NCBI GenBank assembly: GCA_023128195.1
Contig: JAGMEL010000185.1
Location: 1 to 18,484, forward strand
Source of the DNA: Caldifarciminota bacterium
GTDB taxonomy: Bacteria; Hydrothermota; Tepidihabitantia; SM23-42
Length of the DNA: 18,484 bases
Reading direction: 5' to 3'
Shown here: positions 13,162 to 18,484 of the stretch, one piece after another
How positions within the stretch are numbered: the stretch's first letter is position 1
Layout of the letters: every line of letters starts with the position of its first letter
Program-made: the position numbers and the translations under genes
The notes under the pieces: generated by a model
The model's database searches: none
What the model was told of the DNA's origin: nothing
What the model saw: only the letters and a program-made list of their open reading frames with translations

Positions 13162-13873
13162 ATTTCTCCTTTTCTTCTTCTTCGGTTTCAAATCCCTTTC
13201 TTCCTTCTACAACGGCATCAATGAGTATTTTTGTAATAAGGGCAATTGATCTGATAGAGTCATCATTTGCCGGGATTGGATAGGTAATATCAACCGGGTC
13301 AACATTGGTATCAACTATAGCTACAATCGGGATATTTTTTCTTTTAGCTTCTCTGAGTGCGGTTACATCCTTTTTGATATCAACGATAAAGACCAATCCG
13401 GGTAAACGATCCATTTCTTTTACGCCTCGAAAATATTTTGATAGTTTATTATATTGTCTTTCAAGCTTAGAAAGTTCCTTTTTGGAAAATAGTGCCCACC
13501 GACCATCTTCTTTCATCTGTTCGAATTCTCTCAGCGTGTTGATACGTTGGTTCAAAGTATCAAAGTTGGTCAATAGACCACCAAGCCACCTTTCCGTGAC
13601 GTAGAATATATTACCACGCGCTGCTTCTTCTTTAATAATATCCTTTGCCTGTTTTTTGGTTCCAACAAAGAGAATACCTTTACCCTGTTCAGCAATATGA
13701 ACTGTTGCTTCATATGCACGTTTCAATGTTTCCTGTGTTTGACGCAGGTCAATTATGTGTACGCCGTTTCTCTTACCAAATATATACTTTCGCATTTTAG
13801 GATTCCAACGTTTAGTTCGATGCCCAAAATGTACGCCAGCTGTTATTAGATCCTCAATACCCACAAGTTCCAA
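13142..13873 (-). CDS. rpsB: 30S ribosomal protein S2
   Basis: A 243-residue S2, which joins late to the 30S subunit and lets S1 bind. GIEDLITAGVHFGHRTKRWNPKMRKYIFGKRNGVHIIDL, ERWLGGLLTNFDTL and LPGLVFIVDIKKDVTALREAKRKNIPIVAIVDTN...PIPANDDSIRSI are diagnostic. The start is TTG 13873 (an unusual codon), with AAGGAGG 4 bases upstream. The C-terminus ends in a Glu/Lys-rich tail that overlaps tsf. It follows rpsI by 9 bases. Confidence 0.97.
   Translation of the reverse strand: MELVGIEDLITAGVHFGHRTKRWNPKMRKYIFGKRNGVHIIDLRQTQETLKRAYEATVHIAEQGKGILFVGTKKQAKDIIKEEAARGNIFYVTERWLGGLLTNFDTLNQRINTLREFEQMKEDGRWALFSKKELSKLERQYNKLSKYFRGVKEMDRLPGLVFIVDIKKDVTALREAKRKNIPIVAIVDTNVDPVDITYPIPANDDSIRSIALITKILIDAVVEGRKGFETEEEEKEKYGSEKS
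13166..13171 (-). promoter_or_regulatory. Ribosome binding site fixing the tsf start
   Basis: AAGGAG 4 bases before ATG 13161, inside the rpsB coding end. It favours this start over the longer frame. Confidence 0.8.
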
Positions 13874-13882
13874 AATACCTCC

Positions 13883-14266
13883 TTATCGCTTAGAAAATTG
13901 AAATTTCTTTCTTCTTTTTGCCAATCCATACTTCATTCGTTCTTTTTCTCTTGGGTCACGCTTCAGTAATCCGGCACTCTTCAATGTCGATCTCAATTCA
14001 GGGTTATATTTCAGCAGTGCCCTGGCAATACCGTGACATACTGCGCCAGCCTGTCCTGATATTCCTCCGCCCAGTACCTTTACCTTGACATCAATACTGC
14101 CCATAATTCCCGCAGTCTTTAAAGGCAGGTTGACAAGGTCTACAAGATCCTGTCTACCAAAATATTTTAAAGAGTCGCAGTTATTAATTTTTATAATACC
14201 ACTACCAGATTTCAAAATTACTTGTGCTGTTGCTCTTTTTCGAGAACCAGTTATAATCTCAGTCAT
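13883..14266 (-). CDS. rpsI: 30S ribosomal protein S9
   Basis: A 127-residue S9, whose C-terminal tail reaches the P-site tRNA. GSRKRATAQVIL, GGGISGQAGAVCHGIARALL, LLKRDPREKERMKYGLAKRRKKFQFSKR are the family core; the conserved QFSKR end is present. AGGAGG lies 5' of the ATG across a long A/T-rich spacer. It follows rplM as in most bacteria. Confidence 0.97.
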   Translation of the reverse strand: MTEIITGSRKRATAQVILKSGSGIIKINNCDSLKYFGRQDLVDLVNLPLKTAGIMGSIDVKVKVLGGGISGQAGAVCHGIARALLKYNPELRSTLKSAGLLKRDPREKERMKYGLAKRRKKFQFSKR

Positions 14267-14298
14267 ATATTTTTTTCCTCCTTAAAACCTGTTTCTTT

Positions 14299-14727
14299 TC
14301 ATAAATCAATCTTCACGGGCGATTGTGCTTTATGGGGATGGTCTATTGATGTGTAAATCTTCAACCGCTTCAACCTCTTAGCTCTTAATTTATTCTTGGG
14401 CAACATGCCGCTTACTGCATGGTAAATAGGCCTCTTTGGATGTTTTTTCAGCATCAATTCAAGATTTATCTGCTTTAGCCCGCCAGGATAAAAAGAATGC
14501 GAATAATATATTTTATCCGTCAGTTTCTTACCAGTGACGCGAAACTTATCAGCATTTACGACCACAACAAAATCACCGCAATCAATATGGGGCGTATATT
14601 GTGGTTTATTCTTGCCGATCAAAACTCGGGCAATCCTTGAAGCAAGTCTGCCCAAAACTTTATCTCCAGCGTCCACCACATACCAATTTCGAACGACATC
14701 ATTTGTCTTCAATACTTTAGTTTTCAT
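14299..14727 (-). CDS. rplM: 50S ribosomal protein L13
   Basis: A 142-residue L13, an early-assembly protein of the large subunit. WYVVDAGDKVLGRLASRIARVLIGKNKPQYTPHIDCGDFVVVVNADKFRVTGKKL, YYSHSFYPGGLKQINLELML, HAVSGMLPKNKL and the HPHKAQSP end match the family. The ATG aligns exactly with the E. coli start. Immediately upstream is TATAAT and no ribosome site, so this first gene of the ribosomal block is predicted leaderless. It heads rplM-rpsI-rpsB-tsf-pyrH-frr. Confidence 0.97.
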   Translation of the reverse strand: MKTKVLKTNDVVRNWYVVDAGDKVLGRLASRIARVLIGKNKPQYTPHIDCGDFVVVVNADKFRVTGKKLTDKIYYSHSFYPGGLKQINLELMLKKHPKRPIYHAVSGMLPKNKLRAKRLKRLKIYTSIDHPHKAQSPVKIDL

Positions 14728-14735
14728 AGATTGTA

Positions 14736-14763
14736 ATTATAAGTAAATTTTGACAAATGTCAA
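14736..14763 (-). promoter_or_regulatory. Promoter of the ribosomal-protein block
   Basis: Consensus -35 TTGACA (14758-14763) and -10 TATAAT (14736-14741), spacer 16, minus strand. The -35 is half of a TTGACA-TT-TGTCAA palindrome. ATG begins 8 bases beyond the -10. Confidence 0.9.
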
Positions 14764-14830
14764 CCCCGTTAAATTAACTACAGATATCTAAAAAGTTTAC
14801 TTGTTTGGATGTTGATGTATTTAACGGGGT
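14763..14830. repeat. Inverted repeat between polA and rplM
   Basis: ACCCCGTTAAAT (14763-14774) and ATTTAACGGGGT (14819-14830) are exact reverse complements around 44 bases. It lies downstream of polA and overlaps the last base of the rplM -35. It could end polA transcription, but no T run follows. Confidence 0.6.
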
Positions 14831-14851
14831 CAACAGAAAAAACGATGGTAA

Positions 14852-17293
14852 TCAATGTGCTTCGTTCCAATTTTTACCGATACCGATTGAGACTATTATT
14901 GGCACGGCGAGTTCAATTACGTTTTCCATACTTTCTCTAATAATCTCCTTTGCTTCGTCGATTCGCTCCTTTTCAATCTCAAACACTAATTCGTCATGGA
15001 TAGATAAGAGTAATCCACTCTTAAATTTTGCCTGCAGTAATCTTTTTTCTGTTTCAATCATTGCCAGTTTAATAAGATCTGCGGCTGTTCCCTGGATTGG
15101 GGTATTTATGGCTGCTCTTTTTGAAAATTCCCTTAAAGCGTGATTTTTTGAATGTATATCGGGTAAGGGTCTTTTTCTGCCGAACATCGTTTCAGTATAT
15201 CCTTTATCTTCAACAAGGGAAATTGCCTGATCACGCCATCTTTCTACTTCAGGATAGAGGTTATAATATGATTGGATAAACTGGGTTGCTTCCTCTAGCC
15301 GAATATCGAGTCTCTGAACGAGTCCATAGTCACTCATTCCATAAATTAGACCATAGTTGACGACCTTTGCCATTCTTCTTTTGCTTTCATCAACATCTTT
15401 TTCAGAAATGTTGAAGATTAAGGATGCCGTATGGCGATGAATATCCTTATTATGTTTGAAGGCATTAATTAAATTATCATCTTTTGATATATCGGCTAAA
15501 AGCCTTAGTTCAATCTGAGAGTAATCTGCTGAGATAAGATAGAAACCGTTGTCGGCAATAAAGCCTTTTCTAATCCTGCGTCCCACTTCGGTCCGTATCG
15601 GTATGTTCTGAATATTAGGGTTTTTCGAAGATAAACGCCCAGTTGATGTCCCTGTTTGATTGAATGTTGTATGGATTCGATTATTTTTTGCAACAGCTAT
15701 TAGGGGATCGATAAACGTCGATTTTATTTTTGAGTACTCGCGGAATCTGAGCACTATTTTGGGTAACTTGTGAACAAGACTGAGCTGCTGAAGTACATTA
15801 ACATTCGTTGAGTAATGGCTCTTGCCTCGTTTTAATGGTTTTAATTGCAAATCCTCAAAGAGGATTTTTGACAGTTGTTTTGGTGAATTGATATTGAATT
15901 CCTTACCGGCAAGTTCATGGATTTTTTTTTCCATCCTGGAAATTTCTCCGGCGAATTCATTTCCCAGTTTCTGAAGATAGGCGAGGTCAATCTTTATACC
16001 CTTCTGTTCCATGTGCGCAAGCACGTGGATGAGCGGTTCTTCGATTCTCTGGTATAACTCTTTTTGGTTTTTTAGGCGTTTGGTGAGTTCTGCGTAAAGT
16101 TGGAAAAGGCATTGTGAAGCATTAGCCGGCGTCATCTTTGAATACTCATTTAAGTAATGCAATGCAATATCCTCTAATTTGTATGCCCTCTTATTAGGAT
16201 CCATGAGCCACGCTGCGATACCAACATCAAATAGCGGTGATTTTATGTCAATGATTTTTGCGAGTTCTTTTAGATTGTATCCAATTTTGACAATATTTTT
16301 ATCAACTAATATGTCTTTAATAATATTCAGAAATGTTGTATATACTTTATTGGTATCTGTGCATAAATAGATTTCGCTATTTTCCCCTAAAAAGATTCCT
16401 ACTGTTCTACCTGTTTTGATGTCAGCTACACTATTAATATTTTTGGACGCAACTTCTGGCAGGGTGGTTTTTGACAGAATTTTAATATATGAATGCAATT
16501 CAAGATCCAATAAAATCGGCATGAGTCTTTCAATGTCAGGTTCTTGCACGGCAATATCTCCTGTCTTAATATCGAGTGGTACATTGCATTCAAGTGTTAC
16601 TAATTTTTTTGACAGCAATGCCTGTTTTTTGTGCTCGACTATTCTTTTTTCGTTTTGTATAGCATTTTCAAAACCAGGGTATTTTTTGAGAATTTCGACA
16701 GCCCGCTTTGGACCAATACCAGGAACGCCTGGAATATTGTCGCTTGCGTCCCCGGTTAACGCAAGATATTCACCAACGCGCTCGGGCGACACGCCAAATT
16801 TTTTCATGACCTGTTTTTGATCATATATCAAATCCTTATATGCATCATAAACGAAGATTTTATCGCTGACCAGCTGCATAAGGTCTTTGTCTGATGTAAC
16901 AATGTATACTTCTCCTTTGTGCTTCAACTTCAGGGCAAAGGTTGCTAATATATCGTCTGCTTCATACCCTTCGAGTTCAAAACTCGGTATGCCCAGATAT
17001 TGGCAGATTTGTTTTACCTTTTCAACCTGAAATGGGATGTCAGCTGGTGTAGGAGGTCGGGTTGCCTTATACTCTTCATATACCTCATCGCGAAATGTTT
17101 TTCCCGGTGCATCAAAGGTAAGGCAGATATACTCCGAGCCAATGCGCTTCTTGACCTTTTCAAGGGTGTTTAAAAAACCGAATATACCCGAGGTATTTTC
17201 GCCTTTTGAATTCCTCAAGGGATTATTAATAAATGCGAAATAAGAGCGGAATATTATTGAATGTGCATCGATTAATACAAATTTTTTCAGCAT
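14852..17293 (-). CDS. polA: DNA polymerase I (no active proofreading domain)
   Basis: An 813-residue PolA for Okazaki-fragment processing and repair. Start ATG 17293 is preferred because the -10 lies 6 bases upstream; ATG 17296 and TTG 17299 are in frame. The 5'-3' exonuclease (1 to about 290) shows VLIDAHSIIFRSYFAF, EGYEADDILAT, VTSDKDLMQLV and LALTGDASDNIPGVPGIGPKRA. The middle 3'-5' exonuclease-like domain keeps a late Asp (GYNLKEL..., FDVGIAAWLMDP) but the expected early D-x-E pair is not seen, so proofreading is probably lost. Polymerase motifs: A (SAD590YSQIELRLLA), B (RRMAKVVNY647GLIYG) and C (SIHD767ELVFEI). Motif B has Tyr where most PolA have Phe. It is shorter than E. coli PolA (928). 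Confidence 0.97.
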   Translation of the reverse strand: MLKKFVLIDAHSIIFRSYFAFINNPLRNSKGENTSGIFGFLNTLEKVKKRIGSEYICLTFDAPGKTFRDEVYEEYKATRPPTPADIPFQVEKVKQICQYLGIPSFELEGYEADDILATFALKLKHKGEVYIVTSDKDLMQLVSDKIFVYDAYKDLIYDQKQVMKKFGVSPERVGEYLALTGDASDNIPGVPGIGPKRAVEILKKYPGFENAIQNEKRIVEHKKQALLSKKLVTLECNVPLDIKTGDIAVQEPDIERLMPILLDLELHSYIKILSKTTLPEVASKNINSVADIKTGRTVGIFLGENSEIYLCTDTNKVYTTFLNIIKDILVDKNIVKIGYNLKELAKIIDIKSPLFDVGIAAWLMDPNKRAYKLEDIALHYLNEYSKMTPANASQCLFQLYAELTKRLKNQKELYQRIEEPLIHVLAHMEQKGIKIDLAYLQKLGNEFAGEISRMEKKIHELAGKEFNINSPKQLSKILFEDLQLKPLKRGKSHYSTNVNVLQQLSLVHKLPKIVLRFREYSKIKSTFIDPLIAVAKNNRIHTTFNQTGTSTGRLSSKNPNIQNIPIRTEVGRRIRKGFIADNGFYLISADYSQIELRLLADISKDDNLINAFKHNKDIHRHTASLIFNISEKDVDESKRRMAKVVNYGLIYGMSDYGLVQRLDIRLEEATQFIQSYYNLYPEVERWRDQAISLVEDKGYTETMFGRKRPLPDIHSKNHALREFSKRAAINTPIQGTAADLIKLAMIETEKRLLQAKFKSGLLLSIHDELVFEIEKERIDEAKEIIRESMENVIELAVPIIVSIGIGKNWNEAH

Positions 17294-17299
17294 CATCAA

Positions 17300-17327
17300 A
17301 TTATATGCAATATTTTTGATTAAGCAA
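17300..17327 (-). promoter_or_regulatory. Putative polA promoter
   Basis: -10 TATAAT (17300-17305) and a poor -35 TTGCTT (17322-17327), spacer 16, minus strand. ATG 17293 follows after 6 bases with no ribosome site. Confidence 0.6.
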
Positions 17328-17370
17328 GCTTTGGTTCCAGGCAGCTCATTTGCGGTTTTCCTATTAATCT

Positions 17371-17404
17371 GTGTGAGAGCTCTAAAAAAGTATTCATCGC
17401 TCTC
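17371..17404. repeat. 34-base dispersed element, copy 2
   Basis: Same element as at 345-378 (32/34). Here it lies in the divergent region between polA and the lipid kinase, about 44 bases behind the polA -35 and 112 bases before the kinase -35. Confidence 0.8.
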
Positions 17405-17456
17405 AAGATTACGGTGATAACAGAAAGATTGCAGAGATTATCATCGTTGTAATCTT
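17405..17456. repeat. Imperfect inverted repeat
   Basis: AAGATTAC...GGTGATAA pairs with TTATCATCG...TTGTAATCTT, with a bulge near the middle of the stem. It directly follows the 34-base element. Function unknown. Confidence 0.5.
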
Positions 17457-17516
17457 ATGAAAATCATTGTAATCGAAGATTTCTGGTCTTATTCAGAAAT
17501 CTCTGTGTTTACCGTC

Positions 17517-17544
17517 TTGACACAGCGTATATTCTGTATAGTAT
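17517..17544 (+). promoter_or_regulatory. Promoter of the lipid kinase
   Basis: -35 TTGACA (17517-17522) and -10 TAGTAT (4/6, 17539-17544), spacer 16; a TATTAT at 17542-17547 is an alternative with spacer 19. The GTG start is 6 bases beyond the first -10. AATCTCTGTG at 17498-17507 precedes the -35 by 9 bases. Confidence 0.55.
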
Positions 17545-17550
17545 TATATA

Positions 17551-18484
17551 GTGCCAATTTATAAGACAATATTTGCCATTATCAATTCCCACGCAGCACG
17601 TGGTGAAGCAGGTGAAAAATGGGCAGATGTTTTAAAACATCTTAAGAAGAAGGGCTTTAAAGTAAAATGGCAATTTACTCAAAAAAAATTTCATGCACAT
17701 GATATTGCCCGGGAGGCAGTAAAAAAGGGCGCAAAACTAATAATCAGCATTGGTGGTGATGGTACTTTTAACGAGATCGTAAATGGTGTTTTATCTCATG
17801 TCCCGCAATCCGGGTATATTCCCGAGCTTGCAATAATACCTATAGGAACGGGTAGTGATTTTTCAAAGACACTAAAGATTCCAAGGGATTACAAATCAGC
17901 CATTGATATTATAAAGAATGGAAAAACAAAAGAGATGGATGTCGGTAAGGTTATCTTTAAGACTGGTACAAAGAAATGGAAACGTTATTTTGCAAATGTG
18001 TTTGATGCCGGGCTCGGTGGAAGTGTGGTGAGGATTGCAAACAGAGTACCAAAAATCCTGGGAGGATTTTTAACCTTTTTATTTTCAAGCCTCACAGCTT
18101 TACTAATATTCAAGCGCATAAAATTGAGAATCTGGGTTGACAAGAAGTTAGTAGATCATGGATTGATAACGATCATTGGAGCTGCAAATGGGCAGATTTT
18201 TGGAGGTGGTATGCATCTAGCACCAATGGCATTAACTGACGACGGGGTTCTTGAGTTTCTCTATATAAAGAATACGAATACATTTAAATTTCTTGTACAT
18301 GTTTTAACCAAGGTCTACAAGGGCGAACATCTGGAATACCGTAATGTCTATCATTACCGGGGAAGAGAATTGAAGATTGAGTGTGATAAGGTGTGTCTTC
18401 TTGATATTGACGGTGAAGAGGAGAAGGCAGAAGAAGTTACAATATCAATAATTCCAAAGGCGATAAAGGTCAAAGTTCCATATT
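17551..18484 (+). CDS. Diacylglycerol/lipid kinase (DagK/YegS family), 3' end outside the window
   Basis: 311 codons are visible from GTG 17551 and the frame is still open at the right edge. The protein begins PIYKTIFAIINSHAARGEAGEKW, the nucleotide-binding entry of the COG1597 fold. G68-G-D-G-T72 (IGGDGTFNEIVNGV) is the ATP-binding motif. G99-T-G-S-D103 is the family's GTGND/GTGSD loop, and FGGGMHLAPMALTDDGVLEFLYI is the conserved metal/lipid-side block. Enzymes of this family phosphorylate diacylglycerol or related lipids with ATP, recycling lipid for phospholipid synthesis. The last residues (SIIPKAIKVKVPY) resemble the family end, so only a few codons are probably missing. No ribosome site precedes the GTG, consistent with leaderless translation. 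Confidence 0.92.
   Translation, partial: MPIYKTIFAIINSHAARGEAGEKWADVLKHLKKKGFKVKWQFTQKKFHAHDIAREAVKKGAKLIISIGGDGTFNEIVNGVLSHVPQSGYIPELAIIPIGTGSDFSKTLKIPRDYKSAIDIIKNGKTKEMDVGKVIFKTGTKKWKRYFANVFDAGLGGSVVRIANRVPKILGGFLTFLFSSLTALLIFKRIKLRIWVDKKLVDHGLITIIGAANGQIFGGGMHLAPMALTDDGVLEFLYIKNTNTFKFLVHVLTKVYKGEHLEYRNVYHYRGRELKIECDKVCLLDIDGEEEKAEEVTISIIPKAIKVKVPY

Noticed and set aside
13162..13191. Longer tsf start at 13191
   Set aside because: AAGGAG precedes ATG 13161, and the protein then begins at the family's normal first residues.
16416..16820. Plus-strand frame of 134 codons opposite polA
   Set aside because: Antisense to conserved polymerase domains; composition is the shadow of polA codons.
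345..17404. CRISPR array from the 34-base repeat
   Set aside because: Only two copies 17 kb apart, no regular spacers, no cas genes.
1..18484. Defence, phage or mobile gene cluster
   Set aside because: All recognisable genes are housekeeping, envelope or secreted-protein genes; no transposase, integrase or defence domain was seen.

Overview
The window is a low-GC bacterial chromosome segment made mostly of housekeeping genes. Two secreted proteins carry C-terminal Por/type IX-style sorting domains, one with a beta-rich body typical of uncultivated FCB-like lineages. With the short RpoD-like sigma factor and the decayed intergenic repeats, this suggests an uncultivated lineage such as candidate division WOR-3 or a neighbour (KSB1, Hydrothermae, Cloacimonadota). 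This placement is inference: no 16S gene is present.

Layout. 1-281: 3' end of an RNA 2',3'-cyclic phosphodiesterase (ThpR). 413-2406: a plus-strand pair, a SUMF1-fold lipoprotein overlapping a secreted M23 peptidase, closed by a hairpin. 2467-3065: a DUF3267-like HExxH membrane protein. 3066-3452: gene-free, with hairpins and a CGCAGAG-type array. 3453-7107 (minus): a large sorting-domain protein, then a propeller-like sorting-domain protein followed without a gap by a TtcA-like PP-loop enzyme. 7108-7387: repeat-rich divergent region. 7388-7912: hslV with no hslU, converging on the minus block across a bidirectional terminator. 7944-17293 (minus): polA, then rplM-rpsI-rpsB-tsf-pyrH-frr, a small coiled-coil protein, hsp20, htrA and a sigma-70 factor. 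17551-18484: a diacylglycerol/lipid kinase gene that runs off the right edge.

The minus block joins DNA synthesis/repair, ribosome production, elongation and recycling factors, UMP kinase, and a protein-quality module (Hsp20, HtrA) beside a sigma factor. HslV is a second proteolysis gene next to it.

The clearest structural pattern is in the promoters. Seven places have a -35/-10 pair separated by exactly 16 bases: TTGACA or a close variant at six, and a poorer TTGCTT at polA. At hslV, rplM, polA and the lipid kinase, the -10 lies only 6 to 8 bases before the start codon and no Shine-Dalgarno is present, so these mRNAs should be leaderless. Operon-internal genes and the secreted-protein genes mostly have AGGAGG-type sites. 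Other points: a 34-base element shared by both ends of the window (32/34 identical); an ACACAGATTACA-type repeat that has become the N-terminal coding sequence of pyrH; and a DNA polymerase I with Tyr where the family normally has Phe in motif B. I saw no CRISPR array, tRNA, rRNA, transposase or phage gene.
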